Source of the DNA: Candidatus Faecivivens stercoravium
GTDB lineage: Bacteria; Bacillota; Clostridia; Oscillospirales; Ruminococcaceae
Direction of reading: 5' to 3'
Assembly: GCA_018712425.1 (NCBI GenBank)
Contig: DVHA01000158.1
Coordinates: 1-6,436 of the forward strand
Length of the DNA stretch: 6,436 nt
Shown here: positions 1 to 4,830 of the stretch, in pieces
Layout: each line of letters begins with the position of its first letter
Numbering within the stretch: position 1 is the stretch's first letter
Program-made: the position numbers and the translations under genes
The notes under the pieces: generated by a model
What the model was told of the DNA's origin: nothing
Database searches by the model: none
Seen by the model: the letters and a program-made list of their open reading frames with translations, nothing else

Positions 1-46
1 GCCCGTTGCTTCGTGACTTTGGCGCCAGCGCCGATTCTGTCCGGGA

Positions 47-976
47 TTACTCCGCGTCCCAGCTGATACCGGTGAATTTTTTAAAGCCCGCCATGCTCTT
101 CTCGACGCTGGAAAACTGGCTCTCCATCCGGGTGTAGTCCTGCTCGAGGATGATGTATTTGGCGGCGGTGTACTGGTTGGCGGCGTCGATAATCTCCTGG
201 ATGTGCATAATGCCGGAGCCGATTTCGGTGAAGGCGGTGTTGCGGATCCGTCTCGCCTCGTTCTCCGCCTCAGCCGAGAACTTACCGCCCTTTTTGGCGT
301 AGTCGCTGTTGCCGTCCATCCCGACTTCACCCTTCATCTCCCGTTCCTCGGGGGTAATGCCGATGGTGTTCAGCGGCGCCATCGAATCCCAGGCGAAGTC
401 CTTCTGGTGGATCAGCTTGATACGGCTCCCCATCTTCTTCATCTGCTCGACCGGGTCGACGCCGCCCCGCATCGTCCAGAAGGTGTCCAGCTCGAAGGAG
501 AGGTAATCGGGGTCGGTGTTCTCGGCGATCAGGTCGAGGATGGCCTTGCCGCCGAAGGTCTTATACTCGTGGTCGTGGTTGTGGTAGAGGTAGGTCATCC
601 CCGCCTCCCGGCAGATCTTGCCCCAGCGGTTGAAGTCCTCGCACTGCCGCATCAGGTCGTCGTAGGTGGAGAACTTGCCCATCGGGTTGACGATGTTGTG
701 GTTGCCGAGCGCCTGGTTGTAGGCGATGACCGCCTGCATGTCCGACTTCTCGAACGGGAAGACGTGGGCGCTGACCACCTTGGAACCGAACTTGTCAAAC
801 GCCGCCTTCAGGGTGGGCGCATCCACCCCGAACCCGCAGCCGGGGTCCTGGATCGCGTTGTGGTTGCAGACCTCGATGTTTTTGTAGCCCATCTGGGCGA
901 CCCGCTCGACGGTGCCGATGGGGTCATGCTCCATCTCGCCTCTGACCGAATAGAGAATCAGGCCGACTTTAATCAT
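47..976 (-). CDS. Sugar phosphate isomerase/epimerase (AP endonuclease 2-type TIM barrel)
   Basis: A 309-aa cytoplasmic TIM-barrel protein of the xylose isomerase-like/AP_endonuc_2 superfamily, which includes inosose dehydratases, IolE/IolI-type isomerases and ketose 3-epimerases. Visible signatures are NIEVCN (E36), SAHVFP (H71), YHNHDHEY (131-138), FELDTFW (E162, D164), LIHQKD (H190, D193), TEIGSGI (E251) and ILEQD (E278). These are the usual metal and substrate ligands on successive strands, so it is probably an active metal-dependent enzyme. Its substrate cannot be read from sequence. The start at 976 is chosen because AAAGGATGG lies 8-9 nt upstream; an in-frame ATG at 997 has no SD and would add seven residues. 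About 57 residues separate H190 and E251, longer than I expect for the family. It is transcribed alone, with a promoter at 1016-1043. No terminator is evident in the 46 bases after the stop. Confidence 0.88.
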   Translation of the reverse strand: MIKVGLILYSVRGEMEHDPIGTVERVAQMGYKNIEVCNHNAIQDPGCGFGVDAPTLKAAFDKFGSKVVSAHVFPFEKSDMQAVIAYNQALGNHNIVNPMGKFSTYDDLMRQCEDFNRWGKICREAGMTYLYHNHDHEYKTFGGKAILDLIAENTDPDYLSFELDTFWTMRGGVDPVEQMKKMGSRIKLIHQKDFAWDSMAPLNTIGITPEEREMKGEVGMDGNSDYAKKGGKFSAEAENEARRIRNTAFTEIGSGIMHIQEIIDAANQYTAAKYIILEQDYTRMESQFSSVEKSMAGFKKFTGISWDAE

Positions 977-1015
977 ATTTGACCATCCTTTCCGCATGTT
1001 ATTTTGCTTACTCTT

Positions 1016-1043
1016 ATTATATCAAAAGGGAGTTTGAAAACAA
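1016..1043 (-). promoter_or_regulatory. Promoter of the sugar isomerase gene
   Basis: On the minus strand a TATAAT (1021-1016) is preceded by TGA, giving an extended -10 (TGnTATAAT). A weak -35, TTGTTT, lies 16 nt upstream (1043-1038). Predicted transcription starts near 1009, leaving a leader of about 33 nt before the ATG at 976. The remaining intergenic bases (1044-1116) hold small GC hairpins, such as GCCGG/CCGGC at 1086-1102, without a T-tract. Confidence 0.65.
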
Positions 1044-1116
1044 CCGCGGGTTTTGCGGGAAAAGTCTCATTTTTTATGGTACACCGCCGGCATAACCCCG
1101 GCAGAAAAATAAACAT

Positions 1117-1153
1117 GGAAAAAGCCCGCACAGCTTACTAGCCATGCGGACTT
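1117..1153 (-). terminator. Rho-independent terminator of tRNA-Ala
   Basis: Immediately downstream of the tRNA on the minus strand, AAGTCCGCA (1153-1145) pairs with TGCGGGCTT (1130-1122). This is a 9-bp stem with one G-T wobble, followed by a run of five T. Its position and form fit factor-independent termination of a single-gene tRNA transcript. Confidence 0.85.
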
Positions 1154-1156
1154 TGT

Positions 1157-1232
<76 letters not shown>

Positions 1233-1279
1233 GGGTGATTTTCCGTTGTTTATCAGGCCGTGATCACCTGACGAAATGT

Positions 1280-1308
1280 ATTATACCACAACGGAATCCA
1301 AATTGCAA
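1280..1308 (-). promoter_or_regulatory. tRNA-Ala promoter
   Basis: On the minus strand, TTGCAA (1308-1303), a 17-nt spacer ending in TGG, then TATAAT (1285-1280): a strong sigma-A promoter with extended -10. Transcription should start near 1273, about 40 nt before the mature tRNA 5' end at 1232. An 8-bp inverted repeat, TCCGTTGT/ACAACGGA (1242-1249 and 1288-1295), joins this spacer to the leader. Confidence 0.85.
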
Positions 1309-1312
1309 GCCT

Positions 1313-1345
1313 TTTTTTCAAAAAAATCGAATTTTTTTGAAAAAA
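1313..1345. repeat. Perfect A/T inverted repeat
   Basis: Fifteen-base arms (1313-1327 and 1331-1345) are exact reverse complements around a 3-base loop, CGA. Each arm is a T6-C-A7 or T7-G-A6 type tract. It lies just upstream of the tRNA-Ala promoter. It contains almost no GC, so it does not look like an ordinary GC-stemmed terminator. It could be a cruciform-prone or curved element, or the end of a transcript from the orphan promoter at 1518-1546. Confidence 0.6.
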
Positions 1346-1360
1346 GTTTCGCGGGCCTTT

Positions 1361-1415
1361 TTCCGCCGGAAATGGGCGGAAGGCAGCCCGCTTCTTCCCT
1401 GCGGTACTGCCTTCC
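1361..1415 (-). other. Overlapping strong hairpins, function unknown
   Basis: GGAAGGCAG (1378-1386) is an exact complement of CTGCCTTCC (1407-1415). Inside it a CCGC/GCGG helix closes a 9-nt loop. A second hairpin, TTCCGCC/GGCGGAA (1361-1367 and 1375-1381), shares four bases with the first, so the two compete. No T-tract follows on either strand and no ORF is present. If the orphan promoter at 1518-1546 is read through, these would be the 3' part of its transcript. Confidence 0.5.
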
Positions 1416-1437
1416 TTTCGGTGTTTGGAAAAGCCTG

Positions 1438-1513
1438 AAGAAAAAGGGTTCCGGGAACCATTTACCAATGGCGGCGGTCAGGCAAACCGGCCATCTGTGC
1501 ATCTTAAATGCAC
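1438..1513 (-). ncRNA. Candidate small structured RNA (unidentified)
   Basis: This is the stretch directly downstream of a perfect consensus promoter, and it has no credible ORF. Successive elements on the minus strand are a 5' hairpin GTGCAT-TTAAG-ATGCAC (1513-1497), a 10-bp hairpin with a 2-nt bulge (GATGGC+CGGT against ACCG-CC-GCCATT, 1495-1467), and a short terminator-like hairpin GGTTC-CCG-GAACC (1459-1447) followed by CTTTTTCTT. That predicts an RNA of about 75 nt. The terminator stem is weak, so a longer RNA running to about 1311 is equally possible. I do not recognise the family; 6S RNA, SRP RNA or a leader are options that could not be confirmed by eye. Confidence 0.4.
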
Positions 1514-1517
1514 TTAA

Positions 1518-1546
1518 ATTATAACTGCTGTAAGTGCGTTTGTCAA
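1518..1546 (-). promoter_or_regulatory. Perfect consensus sigma-A promoter, orphan
   Basis: TTGACA (1546-1541), an exact 17-nt spacer, then TATAAT (1523-1518) on the minus strand, with AT-rich DNA upstream resembling an UP element. Transcription should start at about 1511-1513. No protein gene follows. The first known gene downstream is tRNA-Ala, which has its own promoter. Such a consensus-strength promoter usually drives a stable RNA. Confidence 0.85.
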
Positions 1547-1818
1547 CCCGTATTTGCAAAATTTCTCAAAATCTTCGTCACAACGGTAAATAATTTAGGC
1601 TCTTTAACGATATATTTGTGAATCTTTTGTGCCCAAAAAGTGGCTTTCTGATCAAAACAATCATTTCCGGCGGGAAAACCGGGAAGAGGGTCAACCTTTG
1701 TCCAAAAAAGAATTACCGTTTGTTTACCCGAAAATGACAGAATTCCTACGGAAGATCTTGTATAATAAGACTGGCCAGGAATGGCCGCTATCACGGTTTT
1801 TTGAAAGGATGACGGAAT
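1547..1818. other. AT-rich intergenic region
   Basis: I see no credible gene between the orphan promoter and the Cys-rich gene. The DNA is clearly AT-richer than the flanking coding regions. It holds an 8-bp inverted repeat, AACGGTAA/TTACCGTT (1582-1589 and 1713-1720), of unknown meaning, and a plus-strand -10 at 1761. It probably serves as back-to-back upstream DNA for the divergent promoters at 1518-1546 (-) and about 1761 (+). Confidence 0.5.
1761..1766 (+). promoter_or_regulatory. Likely -10 box of the Cys-rich gene
   Basis: TATAAT, 53 nt upstream of the ATG at 1819. No good -35 sits at 16-18 nt; the closest match, ATGACA (1734-1739), is 21 nt away. Promoter strength is therefore uncertain, and an activator may be needed. 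Confidence 0.5.
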
Positions 1819-2016
1819 ATGCTCCCTTGTCAGAACAGTTGTAGCCAGTATTGCGCAGGGTGTCACAAAACCTGTGAGGCCTGGAAGGACTTCCTTTTGG
1901 AACAAAAGGACATCCTCGCCAGGAAAAAGGACTTCCTCCGGTTACATAACGACACCTGCTCTGTGATTATCCGGCAGTGCCGCAGTATGACGCCGTCCCG
2001 CCCCCATTACCGCTAA
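1819..2016 (+). CDS. Small Cys-rich protein of unknown function
   Basis: A 65-aa protein of unknown function. Seven cysteines stand at 4, 8, 12, 15, 19, 47 and 54, with His16. Five are packed in the first 19 residues, in a C-x3-C-x3-C-x2-CH-x2-C arrangement followed by a charged, probably helical middle (about 20-45). Spacing and charge suggest a metal-binding (Zn or Fe-S) or disulfide microdomain; there is no signal peptide or membrane segment, which favours a cytoplasmic metal site. The start is supported by AAAGGA about 9 nt upstream of the ATG and a TATAAT at 1761. The stop codon merges into the A-tract of the terminator at 2015-2064. It is the only plus-strand gene in the window. Similar short Cys/His proteins annotated as hypothetical are known from Clostridia, but I assign no family. 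Confidence 0.72.
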   Translation: MLPCQNSCSQYCAGCHKTCEAWKDFLLEQKDILARKKDFLRLHNDTCSVIIRQCRSMTPSRPHYR

Positions 2017-2064
2017 AAAAATCCCCCTGCGGAAGCCGCCCAAAGGTTTCCGCAGGGGATTTCT
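2015..2064. terminator. Bidirectional terminator between convergent genes
   Basis: CCCCTGCGGAA (2024-2034) pairs perfectly with TTCCGCAGGGG (2048-2058) across a 13-nt loop. The helix can extend into A/T pairs past a single bulged C. Seven A at 2015-2021 give a T7 tract on the minus strand, so it is strongest for the ECF S component unit. The plus side has only ATTTCT, so it is weaker for the Cys-rich gene. Confidence 0.88.
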
Positions 2065-2071
2065 ATTACCA

Positions 2072-2611
2072 TTACAATTTAGCCTGCCGGGAGGCCTTGT
2101 CCGCCCTTTTCAGCAGGGCGGTCAGGGGGACAATTAAGACCCCCGCCGCCAGGTTCCCGAGCCCGTGGACCAGATCCCACGGGAGCCCGGCAATGATCCA
2201 GGCAACCATCCCTTTAAAGTTCAGCCCGAACATCAGCGCCTGGGCGGGCGCGTAGAGGGTGCCGAAAGCGAGGCCGTGCAGCCCGCAGACAAGCATATAG
2301 ACCGGCACCGCCGCCTTTTTCGGCATATGCCGCGGGAGGAGCATCGTCACTCCCCAGAGGACCGTCCAGATATAAAGGTACGGGAGCCACCAGGCCGAAA
2401 AACCGGCGAAGAGGCCGTTCAGCAGCACATAGGTGTAAATCGGGTAGAGGGCCTTCCAACGGTAGACGAGCGTATACACCATCGTCAGCGCCCCGAGGAA
2501 GTGGACGTTCGGCGCCCACTCCATCAGCACCTTGGAGGCGTACATCAAAGCCCCCAGCATCGCGAAAACCGCGATCTCCCGGATCTCCAGCCGGGACTTA
2601 CGCGTTTTCAA
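2072..2611 (-). CDS. ECF transporter S component (putative corrinoid uptake)
   Basis: A 179-aa integral membrane protein with about six hydrophobic segments (roughly 12-30, 38-50, 54-70, 76-92, 101-120, 135-165), the size and layout of ECF-type S (substrate-binding) components. An AxxxA motif in helix 1 (A17, A21) is the usual contact with the shared T subunit, and the end carries GLPWDLVHGLGN (142-153), typical of S components. No ATPase or T subunit is nearby, as expected for group II systems that share one module. The substrate is inferred, not seen: the gene is co-transcribed with a transcobalamin-like lipoprotein under a cobalamin riboswitch, so a corrinoid or precursor is most likely. 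The start is TTG at 2611, inside the end of the upstream gene (14-nt overlap) and without a clear SD, suggesting translational coupling. The next Met is residue 18, too far into helix 1. Confidence 0.82.
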   Translation of the reverse strand: MKTRKSRLEIREIAVFAMLGALMYASKVLMEWAPNVHFLGALTMVYTLVYRWKALYPIYTYVLLNGLFAGFSAWWLPYLYIWTVLWGVTMLLPRHMPKKAAVPVYMLVCGLHGLAFGTLYAPAQALMFGLNFKGMVAWIIAGLPWDLVHGLGNLAAGVLIVPLTALLKRADKASRQAKL

Positions 2612-3161
2612 CGCGGAATTCGTAGCTGGAACCCGCTACGATATCGGTCGAATCGACGCCGGACATCGCGTACTCGCCGTCGATATAGAAAGACCAGTAC
2701 TGGCCGTCGGTGTCATAATCCTTGGTGACCCCGTCGACCGTCTTGACATAGAGGCCGTACTCGCTCTCGTCGCCCTCGATCAGCCCGACGCCCAAAAGCG
2801 CCGCGCCGACGGTGGTCTCGTCGGTGTGGACATTATAATAGGTAGAACTGCCATCGTCCAGCGTGACGATAAAAGTGAACGCCGTCTCCCCTTCGCCGAT
2901 ATCGGCCGCTTCGGCGGAGGCGGAGGACTCCGGCTCCGCGGAGGTTTCAGAAGAAGATTCAGAAGAGGCCTCGCTGGAAGTTCCGGAAGCCGCTTCGGAG
3001 GATTCGGCGCTGCTCTCGGAGACCGAGACAACCGAACTTTCGGAGGCGGTGGAAGCGGACGAGCTGCTGGAATCGCCCCCTGAGCAGCCGGCAATCGTGA
3101 GGGTTGCTGCCGCAGCCAGCAGGAGGATCAGTGCATTTTTCATACGGGGGAATTTGTTCAT
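2598..3161 (-). CDS. DUF4430 (transcobalamin-like C-terminal domain) lipoprotein
   Basis: A 187-aa surface lipoprotein. Residues 1-25 are a lipoprotein signal peptide with lipobox IAGC, giving lipid-anchored Cys26. Residues 27 to about 89 are a low-complexity Ser/Glu/Ala tether. Residues 93-187 form a DUF4430 domain with the characteristic run GQYWSFYIDGEYAMSGVDS (153-171) and a C-terminal beta strand. The DUF4430 family is related to the C-terminal domain of transcobalamin, so corrinoid binding outside the membrane is the leading idea. The start at 3161 has AAAGGAG 8 nt upstream; the frame is open for another 357 bases, but that stretch is the riboswitch leader. The gene is first in a two-gene unit with the S component, which it overlaps by 14 nt. 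The tether would let the domain reach through the peptidoglycan layer. Confidence 0.88.
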   Translation of the reverse strand: MNKFPRMKNALILLLAAAATLTIAGCSGGDSSSSSASTASESSVVSVSESSAESSEAASGTSSEASSESSSETSAEPESSASAEAADIGEGETAFTFIVTLDDGSSTYYNVHTDETTVGAALLGVGLIEGDESEYGLYVKTVDGVTKDYDTDGQYWSFYIDGEYAMSGVDSTDIVAGSSYEFRVENA

Positions 3162-3205
3162 GGAAAACACTCCTTTTATTTTTTCGCCAAACAGAGGGGA
3201 CACCA

Positions 3206-3219
3206 GCCGGTTACCCGGC
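3206..3219 (-). promoter_or_regulatory. Hairpin in the riboswitch expression platform
   Basis: GCCGG-GTAA-CCGGC (3219-3206), a 5-bp stem with a GNRA-type loop, lies between the B12 box and the SD. The overlapping palindrome CCGGCGCCGG (3215-3224) offers an alternative fold. No T-tract follows, so this is not a standard terminator and control may act on translation. Confidence 0.4.
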
Positions 3220-3240
3220 GCCGGAGCGCGCGGCATCTCG

Positions 3241-3405
3241 TCCCTGGGAGGCAAGTCTTTCGGCTTACAGCAGATCCCCCGCCGCCTTCTCGGGGGGTAA
3301 ACCCCAATGGCTTTCCGGCCGCCCTGCGGAGGCGGCTGTTGCGGGAGAAAAAGGCGCTGCTTACGGCAACGGTCTTGCGCAGGATTCCCACCTGCTTCCT
3401 TGGCC
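3241..3405 (-). promoter_or_regulatory. Cobalamin (B12) riboswitch
   Basis: The minus-strand leader of the lipoprotein gene carries cobalamin riboswitch hallmarks in order. First is GGAAGCAGGTGGGAATCCTG (from 3398), matching the GGGAA..GGTG.AAATCC core. Then come GCAA and CCGTAAGC. An optional GC-rich arm follows (GCCGCC/GGCGGC and GGGG-TTTA-CCCC). Last is the B12 box AGCCGAAAGACTTGCCT (3265-3249). The GCAGG/CCTGC hairpin (3395-3379) has loop TGGGAAT, whose TGGGA complements TCCCA at 3249-3245, as needed for the L5-L13 kissing contact. GGCCAAG (3405-3399) can pair with CTTGCC of the B12 box. Bound adenosylcobalamin or a related corrinoid should repress the downstream lipoprotein and S component. 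Confidence 0.88.
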
Positions 3406-3425
3406 TTCAGTCTTTGGCAACGGAT

Positions 3426-3454
3426 ATTATAGCACCATAGGCGGCGGCTGTCAA
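3426..3454 (-). promoter_or_regulatory. Promoter of the riboswitch-lipoprotein-S component unit
   Basis: TTGACA (3454-3449), a 17-nt spacer ending in TGC, then TATAAT (3431-3426) on the minus strand: full consensus plus extended -10. The start is near 3419, just ahead of the riboswitch core, and gives a leader of about 258 nt before the ATG at 3161. Strong constitutive initiation with riboswitch control downstream is the expected logic. Confidence 0.92.
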
Positions 3455-3475
3455 ATTGCCCGTTTATTGACAGAA

Positions 3476-3514
3476 CAAACGGCCCTGCCTGTGCGTGACA
3501 GGCAGGGCCGTTTG
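3476..3514. terminator. 17-bp perfect hairpin terminator after the CDF gene
   Basis: Arms 3476-3492 and 3498-3514 are exact reverse complements with a 5-nt loop (GCGTG). The stem ends in AAAC/GTTT, so a short T-tract (TTTGTTCTG) follows on the minus strand. It insulates the cation transporter from the riboswitch promoter, whose -35 begins 22 nt beyond. Confidence 0.88.
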
Positions 3515-3540
3515 CCAAATGCGGCAGAAACGGAGCCTTC

Positions 3541-4725
3541 TTATGCGCTCCGCCCGGTATAATCCCGGTCGACAGCGATCACCGCGTACATCTTCGGTTC
3601 CTGCTGCAAACGTGGGATCTTCCCGCAGATCGCCTGCCGGATTTCCCCGTCCTCCATCTTAAGGTCAAAGGGCACCAGCACGTCGAAGATCAGGTTTAGA
3701 TGGGTATCCCCCGGCACCAGCCGGACGTCGTGGACGCTGCACCGCGGGTCGAGGGCCTCGGCGGCCGCCTCCGCCTGCTCCCGCAGCGACTGGAGCTCCG
3801 GGTTGTGGGTGTCGATCGGGTCGAGATGGATGGTGGCGATGCAGTGGAGCTTCTCCCCCAGCTCCCGTTCGACGTTGTCGATCATGTCGTGGAGCTTATA
3901 AAAATTGCCATCCCCCGACACCTCGGCGTGGAGGGAGACCATCACCCGCCCGGGGCCGTAATTGTGGACGATCAGGTCGTGGATGCCGAGGATATCCGGG
4001 TGGGCGGTGACCGTCTTTTCAATCTCGTCGACAAAGTCCTTTTCCGGCGGCTGGCCGAGGAGGGGGGAGATGGTGTCCTTGGCGGCGTCGAAACCGGTTT
4101 TGAGGATAAGTATCGAGACGGCAAGCCCCAGCCAGCCGTCGATCGGGATATCCCAGATCCCGCCGATGATGGTGCCCGCCAGGACCGCCGTCGTCGCGAC
4201 CGCGTCGCTGCGGGAGTCGGCCGCCGTCGCCTCCATCGCCGCCGAATCGATCGCTTTGGCGAGGGTGTGGTTAAAGTGGGCCATCCAGAGCTTCACAAGG
4301 ACCGACGCCGCGAGGATGACCGCCGGGAGGAGGCTGAAGGTGACCCCCTCCGGCGTAAGGATCTTCCCCACCGAACTGGTCAACAGCTCATACCCCATCA
4401 TCAGGATGATAAACGAGACAATCAGCCCGGCAATATACTCAATCCGCCCATGGCCGAAGGGGTGCTCCAAATCGGGCTTCCGCCCGGCCATCCGGAAGCC
4501 GATCAGCGTCACGATCGAAGAGGCCGCGTCCGAGAGGTTGTTGAGAGCGTCGGCGGTGATGGCGATCGAGCCGGAGAGCAGGCCGGAGGCCAGCTTCCCC
4601 GCGAACAGGCAGAGGTTTAAAAAGATTCCCACCGCCCCCGACATCGTCCCGTACCCCTGCCGGACCTCCGGGGAGTGGACGTCCTCCGGGTTTTTGACAA
4701 ACTTTTTTGTCAGCCATTTGATCAA
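3541..4725 (-). CDS. Cation diffusion facilitator, probable Mn(II) exporter
   Basis: A 394-aa CDF-family metal/proton antiporter of the cytoplasmic membrane. Six helices span roughly 31-50, 54-77, 96-118, 130-150, 168-190 and 195-212. The signature HPFGHGRIEYIAG lies at 88-100. The transport site reads N62-x3-D66 in helix 2 and D170-x3-D174 in helix 5. Zinc CDFs usually have His in one or both of these motifs, and the Asn/Asp set is the form associated with Mn(II) transporters, so Mn export is favoured (inference). The cytoplasmic dimerisation domain (about 224-305) is followed by a second related-looking segment (about 328-388, RCSVHDVRL..AVIAVDRDY), making the protein longer than the usual 290-310 residues. 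The start is TTG at 4725 with GAGGGG 7 nt upstream; no in-frame ATG occurs until residue 28. It is a single-gene unit with promoter 4761-4789 and terminator 3476-3514. Confidence 0.92.
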   Translation of the reverse strand: MIKWLTKKFVKNPEDVHSPEVRQGYGTMSGAVGIFLNLCLFAGKLASGLLSGSIAITADALNNLSDAASSIVTLIGFRMAGRKPDLEHPFGHGRIEYIAGLIVSFIILMMGYELLTSSVGKILTPEGVTFSLLPAVILAASVLVKLWMAHFNHTLAKAIDSAAMEATAADSRSDAVATTAVLAGTIIGGIWDIPIDGWLGLAVSILILKTGFDAAKDTISPLLGQPPEKDFVDEIEKTVTAHPDILGIHDLIVHNYGPGRVMVSLHAEVSGDGNFYKLHDMIDNVERELGEKLHCIATIHLDPIDTHNPELQSLREQAEAAAEALDPRCSVHDVRLVPGDTHLNLIFDVLVPFDLKMEDGEIRQAICGKIPRLQQEPKMYAVIAVDRDYTGRSA

Positions 4726-4760
4726 GCGTAAGCCCCTCTTTCCAGTTGCGTTTATCCTCC

Positions 4761-4789
4761 ATTTTACGGGCTTTTAGCGGGAATGTCAA
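4761..4789 (-). promoter_or_regulatory. Promoter of the CDF gene
   Basis: TTGACA (4789-4784), a 17-nt spacer and TAAAAT (4766-4761) on the minus strand. The predicted start near 4754 leaves a leader of about 28 nt, too short for a Mn riboswitch (yybP-ykoY type). I see none of its motifs. Confidence 0.85.
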
Positions 4790-4830
4790 TAAGTAAGCGA
4801 TTGTTAACTGAAATGTTTGGCAAAAGCGCA

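Noticed and set aside
1..46. Possible gene edge at the left end
   Set aside because: The 46 bases contain only a small GGCGC/GCGCC hairpin and no coding signal long enough to judge.
203..982. Long plus-strand open frame opposite the sugar isomerase gene
   Set aside because: It is the mirror of a GC-rich gene with clear family motifs on the minus strand. Its product is rich in Val, Asp, Arg and Leu, has no recognisable domain and no SD.
1378..1415. T-box-like sequence (GTACCGC within a strong hairpin)
   Set aside because: The UGGN bulge that pairs with the tRNA acceptor end is missing, no specifier stem is seen upstream, and no amino-acid gene follows.
1407..1430. SRP RNA-like GGAAGG segment
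   Set aside because: The conserved GGTCCGGAAGGAAGCAGC loop is not present, only a short purine-rich resemblance.
1543..1905. 120-codon minus-strand open frame
   Set aside because: It crosses the orphan promoter and the start of the Cys-rich gene, its composition is random-looking and it has no SD.
3162..3518. Extension of the lipoprotein frame upstream to 3518
   Set aside because: It runs across the riboswitch and promoter, would bury the signal peptide, and the ATG at 3161 has a strong SD and is followed by a lipoprotein signal.
3700..4620. 306-codon plus-strand open frame opposite the CDF gene
   Set aside because: Low-complexity Arg/Asp/Gly/Val product typical of an antisense shadow; the minus strand holds an unmistakable CDF protein.
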